A stretch of 55,875 nt of DNA from Lingula anatina (GCF_001039355.2 NW_019776046.1:572726-628600), one strand, 5' to 3'. Counted from the stretch's first letter, positions 22,854-35,945 are shown. Translations and numbers: made by a program. Notes: a model not told the origin generated them from the letters alone.

Positions 22854-24398
22854 TTTGATCTTAGTGTGTCATGTGACCCAGCATGTGATTTGTTTAGGTA
22901 CGCTGTACAAATACACCCTAGCTACCTGTATCAATTTGTCACCTGTTGGTATTTGTCTTGATAAGATGCTGAACGGGTTAGAGAGAGAGGGGGTCTTTCT
23001 CCCGGCGGGGTGTCGTCAATCAAAGGTTCACTACGCGTTTTTATCTCTGATGTCCTACAAAGCTAGGCCTACTTCTCATTTTTTTATTCAGACCTTTAAA
23101 AAATCAAACCCATCAGCTAAAAGTACGTAATGCCAATATTTACCTCCGCCAAGGAGGTTATGTTTTTGGTTCCGTTAGTTTGTCTGTCTGTCTATCTGTC
23201 TCTCTGTCTGTTAGCAACATTACAAAAAAAGTTATGGGCCGATTTTGATGAAATTTTCAGGAACTGTCCAAAGTGGGCCAAGGAACAGATGATTAGTTTT
23301 TGGTGGTGATCAGGATCAGTAATCAATCAATAATCAATAATCAAAAATAATAAAAAAAACTAAATCATTATAGAATGAAAATTTAGGGGTGAAACGGCAT
23401 TGGGTGGAGACTTTGCTGCCTTGGCGGAGGTCTGCGCTCTCGGGGTGCTTTTCTAGTTTCTTCTGAAATGTAAGGACGACTTGGCTGACTAAATGAAACA
23501 TGATTCCTCTAGGACCAAGTTGGTTAATCAGGAATGGTACAAAATATCACATTCAAGTGCAGCGACAGGTCAAACAGCAGAAAATTGCCTTTTTTTATTT
23601 CTTGAAGGAAATTAAAAAGAAAAGGGTTAAACTGCTCGTTTTCGCACAGGAACCCATTTGATAGGTGTTGTCAAAGCGCTGCGCTGTGAACCGAATTCTT
23701 ATGTTAAGGCAGTGATTTACCTACTTGTTATTTTCCAAGTATTATGCGAGTACAGTTTATTCATTAACAGTGTCTTCACTTGCAATTAATTAATATTGAA
23801 TTGTGTACAATTGTTAACTGCAAATCACTCCATTCATTTATAGTCAACTACTAGTCAACAAAAATGGTCGATTTACAAAGTTCAATTAATTTCTGGACCT
23901 GTGGATACACTATGAAGCAGTAATTAACATCAAGAAACTACGAAAAATTGAATACAATTTCATTGTTGCATCACAAAAAGACTATCATGTCGCTTTTTCT
24001 TTAGGCAATGCACGCATGACACTCGATCACATAAAAAGCAAACAATAATATGTCGCATGAGTACTTTTAAGTTCACTATCAACATATAAAATATTTCACC
24101 ATGATCTCTAAGATCACTGGAGGCATCGCAAACCATTTTTCTCCTTTCCCAGTAACAAATGGTCAAAGCAATGGCATATATACGGAAAAAAGTCTATGAC
24201 ATTAAACGAATTAATTTTAAAGGCGTTCCAATATAGGAACATCAGCCGCTAACAGGTAACAACTCCCAGTGGCGCATATTCAAGTGGCGCCAAGGCAGGC
24301 ACACGTTACCGTGCTTCCCTACCGGCCTTTGCTACTCCACTGACTCTATGCCGTAATGTTATAGTAAGGATAATTCTGCACTCTTTCCGGAAAGAATT
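22854..24398. other. Intergenic stretch between the two transporter genes
   Basis: This holds the promoter and 5' UTR of transporter B (right of 22853), the 3' UTR of transporter A (left of 24399) and a dispersed repeat at 23142-23457. No further coding sequence is recognised. No clear TATA box can be assigned. Confidence 0.5.
23142..23457. mobile_element. Dispersed repeat with ACCTCCGCCAAGG inverted ends (MITE-like)
   Basis: The left end reads ACCTCCGCCAAGGAGG, and near the right end CCTTGGCGGAGGT (to 23431) is its inverse, followed by CTGCGCTCTCGGGGTGCTTTTCTAG. Inside are a (TCTG)n-like tract and AAAGTTATGGGCCGATTTTG. From general knowledge this wording recurs in the genomes of many marine animals. 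It carries no coding capacity. The transposon family is not assigned. Confidence 0.65.
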
Positions 24399-25548
24399 CT
24401 AAGAAGAGGTATTTCTTCTGCCTTGATGAGAACTGTGCATACTAGCGGTGTCCGCATTATTGTCAGCTTTCTGTTTCTCGGACATTGTCAAATGTTCCAT
24501 TATAGTACATGAAAGCATGGCGTTTTCACAAGTAAGACTGTCCTCATTTCTGTGCCTATTTAGGCCGCCTCTTGAACCATTTACTATATCACATTTTGAC
24601 TCATCATGAGGATCTTTAGCGCCATCTATCGTTTCAGAGGCGTTGCACTTTAGACCTAGTTCACCATTAGCGAGAAATTCCTCTTTCTGGGAAACGAACG
24701 TGCTCTCTGGAAGGAGACCACCATTCAGACAGACAGCACGTGCTGCAGATAGATCCTCCTTTGCTTCTGAACTACCCGTGGACCCATACGACACCACGTC
24801 CACGTCATCATCACCAAATGACGTCACTACCACGTCATCAGGGACTTCCTTGACGTCATTGGAACCATACGAGACTTGTGAAGCACTACTACAGCTGGAT
24901 CTTGGTGTTGAGGTTATACTCGTCGACATGAACCAAGATGGTTTGTACTTGAGCAGTAGAACATTGAGTATTATTAGGACGACCAATGCGATCAGCCACT
25001 GAAATTTAAAGCAAAAGACTATAACGTAATATCTTATACACGGAACCGATAATGATAAGCAAATACTCTTAATGAATAAAGATAAGTATCAAATTGACAT
25101 ACATGAGAAAATTAATTTAATTGATTTATAACATTTATAAAACTTCTTGTTTACTAATAATGTATACATGTAGGTTATTTATATTTCTTATTTTCCAGTC
25201 GATTTTTGTGACCCACTTTCTGGTTCACATCACATCCAGAAAATTATTTCTATTTAGACTATCTTATAAGTAGGCTTTATTTTTCACCATCCCGTGAAGT
25301 CCACCACACCTGTACTATGGTCGCCATGAAGCTCTCTGTGCCGAATTCATACCACCTCTGGGCCTTGTCCTCCTCGAAGACTATCAGGTCCACTGCCCAC
25401 CAGACCAGCAGAACCATGGCCTCTAACGGGGCGACGTACCTGAGAATTCACAACAACTTATTCAATGGTTCAGGGTAAAACGGCTGTTGTTAAGAAAAAC
25501 CATTAGAAGTAAGTTAAATGCCAGTTGACTATATGGACGATTACACAC

Positions 25549-25592
<44 letters not shown>

Positions 25593-28500
25593 TTAGGGCA
25601 ACAACCTCGAATAGCTTGCGGTTTGCTGCTAATTTTTGTCCTCGTCCATGGTGGCCACTTTCTCGTGACATGACGAGAGCGGCGTATTAAATCTAGACCA
25701 GAAGATGGTGATGAAAAATGTGATACTTGTACGGTGTTCTAGACCAACTTAACATTATTTCATGTAGAAACACGTCTTACCTCCCACCACCCTGTTTTTC
25801 AGAGGTTAATAGAAACGAAAGAAGCATGACTATAATAAATGCCAGGTAGCAGAAACCTTTGAAATTCAGGATGAGTACTTATGGAAATAATACTAAAATA
25901 TTGTCATAACTAGCCATCTCTATGCACTGTTGTTCTCCACTCCCAAACCTGCGTACTTACATAACGATCCACTGCCATATTTTAGGCAGGTACCAGTCGT
26001 CAATGGAGAAGTTATTAAAGATGTTCTGGCGGTATCTGTTCGCGCCATACATGATAACGAGGCTCTGGAACATCAACCCGTTGATCACCAAGGCAAAACC
26101 CCAAACAAAGTCCTGAAATAATAAAATATCGAAAAAAAGCAAATATTTAAGTCTTTTTATTAACGTTATCAATGATTGAATTATGACTTCTGTTTTTTAC
26201 TAAATTCATGCACTGCTAGTTACACTTCTTGGTACGTGTGTTACACAATTCCCACTATTAAAAATAGAATCTAATTCTGGACATGGAACTTCATTCATCA
26301 ATACATCAATACATCGATACTATGAGCGTATGGGAAACCAATCAGAAATGTTTTTTGTAAGTCTATAGGAATATCGTGCTGACATGATTGGACATATAGC
26401 CAGATTAAAAGCCAGTTAGAAATATTGATACAATAGTAAAAGGGACCTCTTACTTGATTGGACAATAAATCAAGATCATTAACTAGTCAGAAATGTTGAT
26501 ACAAAAATCATAGGAACCTCTCACCTGATTGGACAATATATCCAGACTAAGAGCAGACGGTAAACCAATCAGAAACGTCATTCCTAATGTTAGGGGTACC
26601 CCGTACAGCCTTCTTACTGGAATGTGATAAGGATGGAAATATAGAAAATATAAATGTATATAATACGGAAAGTAGAAAAATATTTAGAAATGTGAAAATA
26701 TGACGAAAGTGAAATATGACAGAAAGTTTGAACGGCATTGATTTAGTAAAAAAAAAAAAAAAAGTTTTACACATAACTCGAGAAAAGACAGAATGCAAAG
26801 ATTGATGTGAGAAAAAATACGTATTGTTAAACTATAAAAATGTGAAACAATACCTCCGAAATCTTCAATAGTCTGTGTTGTTAGTTCAACGTTACAAATT
26901 AGCGTGGACATTCCAGCAAATGAAAGACACAGAAAGAAGAGCACACATAAAACACGGCCAAACTCTAGCCCCGCTGCCCGGAACAACACTGGAAACCTGT
27001 AAGGACAATAACGTGGTCAGGAGTCTCTCCGATGAAAACTCACTCTTTAAGTCAAGCCGTTTAAACAGTGTAAGGCATATTGGAACTCGAATGGTACATT
27101 GATCGTAATTTTCTCAGCAGTTAGGAAAGAATATGGTGATAAAGAAGAATTTTCTGAAGTTCCCATGTATATATATATATAGGTTCATCGCTCATTTTAT
27201 GCCTTAATATTTTATGCGTTAATATTCATCATTCTTATTCTACTGGTTGACTGTCACTACCAACATTCACATATACAGTAAGAGTTACTAAAAACTGAGG
27301 ATGTACGTTAAAAACAGCAAAGAGCTCGAGTTTCCAGTTATTTTTCGAAATCTAGGCTGGCCTCATTGCTCCTCGCTCACCATATAAACGTTAACCCCGT
27401 GCTTCCTGGGCCGCTGTCCTTCAGTATACTGACAATCTGGTCCGTGGTGTAGGTCGGAGATAGCGCAATCAGCGAGGAGAACACCGTGGATATCACTGTC
27501 ATCCCACAGATCAAACTGGAACCGCCAGTACAGCATTTAATACATGAAAAATACTGCATTTAATATACTTGTGATAACAGTTATGATACGTCATTCCGCA
27601 TGCTAAACTGTAACCGTAATACAACAGCAACATTAAATCATTTAATTTATATGTTGGTAATTTCGTTTACCATTGTGGGAAGGAGTAAAATTGACCACAG
27701 GAATAATAATGTTTATGCTGCCTATCAGACTGAAACCGCATTTTAATTCCAGCATTTAGCATATCTGGTATCTTGGTACCTCGTTTACTACTGTAAAGAA
27801 GGAAGACGTCAATTCGACCAGAGGAATAAGAAGAATAACAAGAATTGTACGCCATGCCTTAAAAGTAACAAAACAAGCCTTTCCTCTTCAAAAACGGTTT
27901 ACTTTTGATATAGAATTTTTTTTCTACCTAATCATGTTGTTTGTAGAGGGTAACAAGGTACCATAGCGGACTATTCCGTGTTTTCTTGTCATATAGGTGG
28001 CGTACGGGACCATCATACCCATTCCTGCCCCTGTGTCAAAGGCGTTCTGGCTAGCTGCGTCCACCCAAGTTCTAGGATTCGCAAACGATGCTTTAATAAA
28101 AATAAAGAAAGAAAGAAAGAAAGAATAAGGGGGTGAATTAATGACTGAATATATACACAGGTACAGACAAAGTATTGCATTCTGTAAAGATTTTTTAAAT
28201 GCTATAATCCTTTAACGGGTATTTTATTTTTTAATCTTAACCTTACACAATTGACCCGATAAATTCTACAATGAAATGTTGGTACCCCGGTAATAATATA
28301 ATATAATGTAATATAATAATAATAATCTTCTTATATGGCGCCTTACGTGCTACCTCAAGGCGCCAATAATGAATAATGAATAATATAACTAAAATCATTA
28401 AAATCTACAATATTAAAATCTAAAACACTTGGAAACCATTTAAAATTAACACTACTAAAAACATTAATAAAATATATAAAAAAAACCTAAGAGATATAGA

Positions 28501-31036
28501 CAGACTTAAAATGCGAGTTTTAAGAAAGGATTTAAAACTGTCAAAGTCGTCTGCTTTTCTAATAAAATCTGAGAAAGTGTAGTGCCCGTGTAGTGACAAC
28601 AAAAATATCACAAGTTTGTAAGTAGTTCATACATATGCTTTCAAATTTTGCCACATACCCCAATTTGGAGAATACATGTACTTCAGCCCGATGTCTGCGA
28701 AAGGTCTCGTGAGAGTCCACGTGAACGTGAACAGGATTATGGCGAGAAAAGACGGGACCATGACGAGATTTGCTCTCTCTATCGTCTTCACCCCCTTCGT
28801 CACCACCAGTCCGGCTAAAGCAACAGAGAGAGCGTGGAACAGGACAGGCCAGCGACTGTTCTACAATTGAAAAAGACGAAACCCTATTGTAATGAATATC
28901 GATGACATTTAATTAAAAAAGAAAAAAAAAACATTCGCACAAGATGTGCATTGTTATTGAATTAAGTATCATGTCCCCAACCATTTCAACATTAATTTGA
29001 ATTTTAATTTGTATGATTATATACTGATTGACATCATGTTTGATATGGTTGCAACGTCGAGAATAGACATTTTTCTTTCATTATTCTTTAAAGCTATAGC
29101 CCACGGCTTATTTTAAAAGAGTAGCTACAATTGTTTCGCCACAAATTGATAGAAATCCAGAGTGAATTTCAAAAACTCCGAGTATAAATATTTATTTGGA
29201 TTTAAAAAAAAATACTCTATAAAGCAACAAAATGCCCAAATGCATACGTGTACAACACCAATGTCTTACTACGGCAAAGTCATCAAATATCTTCTTGCTT
29301 TGCACGTTGTCGGTCGGCAGATCATTCAAGATGGCGTATCCGAAGAAGTATATACACCAACCTAATATCACAGAGTAGTAACAGCTGGAAGAATAAAAAC
29401 AAAATGATCACTCCTCAGAAAAGTGACCCTCTTAAGGGACATTCAGATTTGATGATCCCAGTACTAACTGATCTGCCGACTAAATATGGCCGACCACACT
29501 TCAAAAGCGATGCCGCTGATTCCCGATGGTCTCCCCGCCTCCACACGCGCCATTAAACGGATTAAATCTCAGCTCCGAGGTTTAACTGCTAGGCCACTGC
29601 AGCGATCGGCGAGTGTGGAGGCGGGCAGACCATCATGGAATTAGCGGCATCGTTTATGACGTGGAGTCGACCATGTTTATTTGGCGGATCAGTTAGTACT
29701 GGGATCACCTATTCTGAATGGCCCCTTAGTCAGGTCAGTGGTACACACATTGTGTGTCATAACTGCATAACTCTTTTATATCACCTTTTAATTACTGTTG
29801 ATTTATTTCTATATTGGAGCCCGGTATAATAGCATAATGAAGAGAATATAATGGGCCAAAACGTTAATTTTTTTAGAATTACCTGAAACAGTACAAGTTT
29901 GGGAGTACCTTTAGCGCTGATGGGTCTGGGAGATTGCTTAGAGGGTTGGAGGGGGATTACTAGGATAAAATTTTGTCGAGTGAAACGAAGCAAATATAAA
30001 ACTAAAAACGAGAAAAACTTTACTCTAATATGTAGGATACAGGAATAAAAGACATCGCTTGATTTTTGCTTGTTCTGCTTTATAGAGAGCGGGATAGGGT
30101 TGAAAGGGGTCCACTGAATGAGGGGGGGAGTAATGGCAAATTATGCCTCTCGATAAAAAGCAAGATATTGAAATAAGCGAGGTGTCTGGAATTTCTTAAT
30201 AATTACCGTACTTACGATATAAAGAACGTCACCAAGGTAACAAAAGCCCCGCACCACGTGGCCTTGTCCCCCACGAAGTCTCTGAAAGACTGAAGAACCG
30301 CCTTCTTCGTGTATCGCCCTATGGAGTACTCCAGCAGTAACATTGGAGAGGACCACATGAACAAAAAACACACCCACACGATGAGGAACACTAGACCACC
30401 TATAAGGGAAGAATTTCTGTTGTCAATCACGACAAACCTGTGAGATTTGGAACTCATTCACACACACACACACACACACACATCACACACACACGCAAAG
30501 GGAGCGGGGATACAGTGATAACAGAACAAGAGAGAGAGTGCTCGTGTATATGTGTGAGTGTGGGAAGGAAAGATAGGGAGGGAAAAGAAAAAAAGAAAGA
30601 GAGGGTTTATTCATTCAACAATTTTATAATATGCAAAATAACGTGTAAGGAGTTCCCATACATCATGCCTTATAAAAACACCCACACTGATGTCACACAT
30701 GTCTTATTATTCCCTATAGAGAAAATAATCCAAAACAAAAAATGAAATAAGGATTTTAATCCATTTCAGTCTCACCTGTTTCATCACTGTTCTGTGCAAG
30801 TATCCTCGGAAACCTCCACAGGTTGCCTGTTCCTACAATGGTACCCATACAGCTGAAGATCACTCCCAGCTGGTACTTGTAGGTGGCTTTCCCGCCGCCA
30901 GTGCTTTCCTGGGAAAAACATTCTCTTTTTTAATGATGCATTTATCGAAATAGTAGACTATGTAAAAAGATGGGTTAAATGAGCGGCAATGGTATGCGGA
31001 TTGAATTAAGCTGAAAATGTTCAACAAATTTACACA

Positions 31037-31086
<50 letters not shown>

Positions 31087-32274
31087 TTAGATTATTTTAA
31101 AAGGAACTGAAATTGATCACTCAAAAGAGGTAGAGGCAGTTGACGGACAGACAAGGTAAGCACTTCTGTATATAGCTCATCCACACAGACAAACAGACAC
31201 TTCAAGGCACACTGACATACATGTACACCAGGAACAGTGAGAAATACTTCACCCGACGCCCCTCCTTTTGTGGACCGTTTTCTAGCATTTATATGTAGAA
31301 CTACCCTCTACCAGGGCGACAGATTGATTTTTCACAATATATTCACACATATGTCTTTAGATAAATAGACAGTCATTTCATTCTGTGCTATTTTGGCTTT
31401 ATGAAAGTTTCCCTATAATATCTGCCGCCCTGGTAGGGGTAATGTACAACTAGGTCATATCAGGTAAGATTGCAGCAGTTTGCTCTTCCCTGGACATTTG
31501 AACACACTGTAGATAATCCCCACTGAGACCTGTACTGTTTATATCAAGTCCTGGCCTGATTGATCCCAATAAGGACATGGCCTTAGGGTACGGGTGCCAG
31601 TCCCTGGGTAACCACCTCACACCCTGAGTTTCAACGAATACTGGAAACAGGGAATGAGGCTGCGGGTGTTATGGTCACCTTTTTCCATTTTAGATGATGT
31701 CGGAAGAATATATTATTGTGAAAAATGTAAACTTCATTGTGAAAATAGTTTCACTGGATCTTAGTTTTGACTATTAAACTTCATTGGTTCTAAAATCAAC
31801 ATCAGAATTCGACACTGCCTCGATCGACACTGAGTATGAACGAATATGTATAGAAAGCTTGATCGAAGCATGAGGCCATTTCGTGGGGTATTTCGCGCCA
31901 ATAACCCCCCCCCCCTTAAGATTTTGTATAATACTATTGGTGATTTTACTAATTAACATCTGTGAGGATGGTGGTCAAAGATGTATAAATGTAGAATAAA
32001 AGCTTGTCATAAAAATATGCCGATCTCATTTTTAAACAAAGACTCTGCTCGGTAGCGCTTAGGTTGTAAATGCCTCGTCTCCTTTCATGAGCATGCGCAG
32101 TGAAAGTATCCTTCATGAAGTTGCGAAACTATCAAAATATCAATTTTAAAATGACCATTAGTGAGTTTTGCCAAACTTGGTCCGTAAAATATATGTTACC
32201 TGTTCTATTAGACATTTTTCTTCTTCACATTCCATGTCGAAATTTCCTTCCTCATTTCCTCCGGGTTTCTCCAT
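24399..32274 (-). CDS. SNF/SLC6-superfamily sodium-dependent transporter, YocR-like, paralogue A (707 aa)
   Basis: Twelve exons on the minus strand, 5' to 3': 32200-32274, 30776-30908, 30216-30399, 29270-29384, 28659-28860, 27928-28090, 27381-27515, 26854-26996, 26525-26616, 25961-26112, 25310-25439, 24399-24998. They total 2124 nt. Exons 3 to 11 have exactly the same lengths as in the neighbouring paralogue, so this is a tandem duplication that kept its gene structure. TM1 reads GTIVGTGNLWRFPRI, followed by LLLEYSIGRYTKKA, QNAFDTGAGMGMMVPYATYM, SGPGSTGLTFIW and SFAGMSTLICNVEL. In exon 3 the two proteins agree at 48 of 62 residues. The N-terminus (25 residues) is acidic, and the cytosolic tail is about 180 residues long, Ser- and Asp-rich, with repeated VSYGS words; it is unlike the short tail of paralogue B. 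The tail could carry trafficking or phosphorylation sites (inference). The substrate is unknown. Start: the only ATG in exon 1 with a good in-frame splice. Confidence 0.92.
25552..25589. repeat. (GA)n microsatellite
   Basis: A pure AG run in the intron between 25439 and 25961 of transporter A. Confidence 0.95.
29435..29725. mobile_element. Foldback MITE of 291 bp in an intron of transporter A
   Basis: The two ends are long inverted repeats. The left end has GATCCCAGTACTAACTGATC near 29454; the right end carries its inverse (GATCAGTTAGTACTGGGATC). Inner arms also pair: CGATGCCGCTGATTCC against GGAATTAGCGGCATCG. TTA lies on both sides (29432-29434 and 29726-29728), consistent with a 3-bp target duplication of the PIF/Harbinger type. 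It has no coding capacity and lies between exons 29270-29384 and 30216-30399. Confidence 0.8.
30457..30494. repeat. (CA)n microsatellite
   Basis: A nearly pure CA run in intron 2 of transporter A. Confidence 0.9.
31031..31084. repeat. (CA)n(GA)n compound microsatellite
   Basis: A CA run passing directly into a GA run, in intron 1 of transporter A. Confidence 0.95.
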
Positions 32275-33465
32275 TATAAAAGTTTATAGGTTCTATGAGG
32301 ACGGGTCGGCCACTGATAACGGTTTTACACGCGTGTATACAGTGAGTGGAAAATCCCCAAGAGTGCCACGGAGCTATCTACAAGTGTCTTGATCGACTGC
32401 TATACGTTAATCTTTTACCCGCCTAATCAGTATATAGCTCAAGTATTACATACTAAGAATTTTTCTTCTCTGGTTTTTCTTGGTTCTGTCTCTCATTTTG
32501 TCGAATATGTGTAAGTCCAACAAAATTCATAAGCAGTGAACAATTTCATTAAACGAGATCAGTCTCTTTATAATATTGGTCTTTCAATGGAATGTTTTCT
32601 CTCTGAGGTTGGGATTGGTATAGTTTTGTTTGTCTATAAACGTTATCTGAGCGCTGTGTTGATGCTGTCGTGATGCACAACTAACATAATGAGCCACTGT
32701 CACAACTAACACAATCAGTACGTCCTCATCCCAATGTATCTTTAAACGTGTGTAATAGCTCATCTTCACGTTGAGGATGGTTTATTATCTTGTTTGAATT
32801 GTCATTTATGTGTCAACGTTTTCACCTCACCGTCACGCAACGTACCACAAAACATTATAAATCATGCTACAATACAAAGAAAATTGAGGAAAGAAAAACA
32901 AGAAGAACATCAACCTTAACAATGAGTAATAGAAAGCCGGAGTAGAAATATTGATAGATGTAGGGAGTAAGTAGTAAGGACAAAATAGAAATGAGAAAAT
33001 GTTAAAATAAAACCTTGAGAATATGTTAAAAGAAAACCCAGTCAACAAGACTAAATTAGTCAGCGAGCGAAGCAAATATTTCCAGTAACGAGAGACCACA
33101 CCGGAGTCATGCAACCGTTTTGTAGTTGAGTTTGTAAAACGTTGTTGCCATTTATCGTGTTCAGCATCTGCATTCTTTCCAGTTAAACGACTCTCAGTCG
33201 CGGTCCTATCTGATAAAATACAGGCCTAGTTACATAAAGAGGGTGAGGGGAGGTGACATTGGATTTCAATTAAAACTGAGAGTTGTTTTGGAATCAAAGG
33301 CTGTGTCTGGAATTTGAAGCAAGTTCTTTTTTGTTTTAGTAAGAAGGTTGACATTGAAAAAAACAAAAACAAGAAAAAACTACATTTGTTATGTTTACAT
33401 CTTCTGTTTTGTTTATTTTCATTCCCTCTCCAATCCATCTCCGTCATGTCCCCTTTTTCTCCCCC

Positions 33466-33494
33466 TTTCTCTCTCTCTCTCTCCCCCTCTCTTC

Positions 33495-33532
<38 letters not shown>

Positions 33533-33545
33533 TCTTTCTCTCCAT
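33466..33545. repeat. (CT)n low-complexity tract
   Basis: A CT-dominated run with short interruptions; the opposite strand gives spurious Arg/Glu frames. Confidence 0.9.
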
Positions 33546-34800
33546 CTCTCCTTAAACAGCATTTTGTTATAATTGAAAATCACCTTCATATTTCTCCCCG
33601 TAATCGCTATGCAAACCAAACACTCTCAGCACTTTATGCAGACGTCCATCGAAGAACATTCGTAAATCACCACTGAACAAACGTACAGAAAACCATCGCG
33701 GAAATCCTTAAATCCATTTAGAAAATCAAATTAACCCAAACCAAAATAGAAAAAAGTCTTTAAACAGCGTTATTTCATTACTAAAACAGGTCCTTTGCAA
33801 TGTTGAAAACGCCTAATCAATCAAAACAAGCACTTGAACTGTTTATTTTTCATCTTATAAGCTAAGTTGTGGAAGTTCGGATATAAACACAAGTTCTCTA
33901 CCCCGCGGTGTATGTAAACTTTAAAAAAGCCTGGTCAATTTCTCGGGGACTTTTTGCGGGAAAGTCCCGAAAGAAATTTTATAGTGTAGCAATCAGGAGT
34001 TTGACTTCATTATTTCTTTGTTTATTTCTGTTTTCATTTCTCTGCTAGTTTCTTTTAATCATTCCCATTTTATAATGGAATGTTTTGAAAGAAGCGACGA
34101 ATCGTAATGCTAGACAGTTTTAACCCAACCTTTTTTTTCATGCGTCGAAAAAATTGTTTGAGTTAAAACGCCAGTCTCGTCTCTTGAGCAATATTTTTAC
34201 ACGAAGTCTTTCTCTTTCCATCTATATCATTATACGCCATCTTTTTCTTCCAATATGGCCTGACTTCCTTGTTATCTTGGGTGATTTCAAGTGCAAGGGA
34301 AACAAAAAAACTTAAGTGCAGTGAAAATATCAAGAGGATTCACCTAGCCTGAACCTGTGCCTGTTTTCTGTGATGTATCGCTGCCTCTCGAAGTTGTCCC
34401 CTTATCAAGATAACAGCCTCCCTCCCTCTTCCTCTCTCTCTTGCACGGGAGAGAAAGAAAAATGGAAATACTAGTAGGATCTAGAAATGTGTAATAGAAA
34501 ATTATTGCTTTGATAAGCCCGAATGACGTCATTTAAAATATCACTTCAAGTCAAAGTAAGTCAATCTGAGCATCCGACACGACGCATCTGGTTCATTTCA
34601 CGAGCTCTTAAACTTTACCATTAAGGACATTATGGGGACCGCTCAAATAATCAAAAAGCGTAATTCACTAATCTGAAATGTCGCTTTTGGTTTAGAGTGA
34701 AGTAGGAGGAGATCTAATCGGAATAAAATCCGGTTCCATTTACCTCAACTCTTACCCGTTCAGTGGGATGGGGATAACCCTCTACCAGAATGGAGAATAA

Positions 34801-35057
34801 GACCCCATTCCCACACCTACATCGATCTAGCAGGATCGATCCGTCTCCGAGGGGTTTCTTGCTAAATTGCACTCAGCTTAAGCGGCTTTGATGTCTGGCA
34901 CACCTTCTGAAGCTGTTAAGGGGGTAATTAATTATCGTTTAGCAGCTTCAGTAGGCGTGCGAGACATTTAAGCCGTTTAAGCTGAATGTAATTTAGCGAG
35001 AATCCCCTCGGAGATGGGTTGATCTTGCTAGATCGATCTAGGTATGGGAATGGGGTC
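34801..35057. mobile_element. Foldback MITE, family 1, 257 bp
   Basis: It starts GACCCCATTCCCACACCTA and ends with the inverse, TAGGTATGGGAATGGGGTC. Nearly the whole element pairs with itself through arms containing CTAGATCGATC-like words, GAGAATCCCCTCGGAGA and GCTTAAGCGGC. It is flanked by TAA on both sides (34798-34800, 35058-35060), so a 3-bp TWA target duplication is visible. It has no coding capacity. Confidence 0.85.
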
Positions 35058-35161
35058 TAAGGTGAGTTTTCTATCTAGTTGGTACGGCTTAACTTATAAC
35101 CACGGTTAGAAATCAGCGAGAAATGAATTTTGATACAGTGGTTGTTGATTACTGAATGTTA

Positions 35162-35407
35162 GGGCTCATTCCCAATGGAACTATCGTTCTACGAAGGTGA
35201 ATCCAACTCTGCGGGGAATCTCACGGAATGCAAACAGATCAACAAATTAACACGCCTCCTCTTGTTTCCATCGGTCTCGCACAATCACCAGCTTCTCTGT
35301 ATTCTACTCAACTCCAGGAAGAAGCGTGTTATCAGATTGCATTCAGCGAGATTCCCCACGGAGTTGGATCGATCTATGAAGAACGATTATTTCATTGGGA
35401 ATGAGCC
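35162..35407. mobile_element. Foldback element, family 2, about 246 bp
   Basis: The ends are inverted repeats: GGCTCATTCCCAATGGAAC on the left, and ATTGGGAATGAGCC on the right. Inner arms include GGGGAATCTC against GAGATTCCCC. The centre (cctcctcttg, then tctactcaactcc) is shared with the interrupted element near 54694. The target duplication is unclear (TA at most). Confidence 0.7.
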
Positions 35408-35888
35408 TATAGTTTGATTTTAATTTACCAGTGAAAAAACGTTTGTCCCTCTTCCATTAGATCCACACAGGTTAGGATTAGCGTGACGCAAATTAATCAA
35501 AATCTGAGACGAGGCTTGTCTGTAAAAATCACCCAGACCCTGTACCACGGAAGGGAGGGAGAGCTCACGTACATGACACAAGCTTTCCATTTTACCTAGG
35601 ACCTATCAAACATGTTTGGTGGGTTCCAGATACTACACAAATGTCTAAATATAAACTAAATATGTTACAATTAGGGTTATTGACATTACACGTCAATTGA
35701 CGCAACTCAGTTGCATGACCATTGTAAACTCGACTGCCGAAATGTACCAAAAAATAGATAAAAAATAATAAATAAATAAATATGTAAATATGAAAAAAAG
35801 ATATGTAAGGATGTCGAACCTTTTTTTACAATTTTCTTTTTTCAGTTTTACACCACTCTGTTGAACAACCAGTATAAATCCGAAACTG

Positions 35889-35907
35889 GCACACACACAC
35901 AGTCTGA

Positions 35908-35945
<38 letters not shown>

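Noticed and set aside
25462-25671. Frame containing Leu/Ser repeats (SLSLSLSL)
   Set aside because: It is the translation of a (GA)n microsatellite in an intron. Similar frames at 33314-33676, 35693-36031, 41236-41561 and 53962-54178 were dropped for the same reason.
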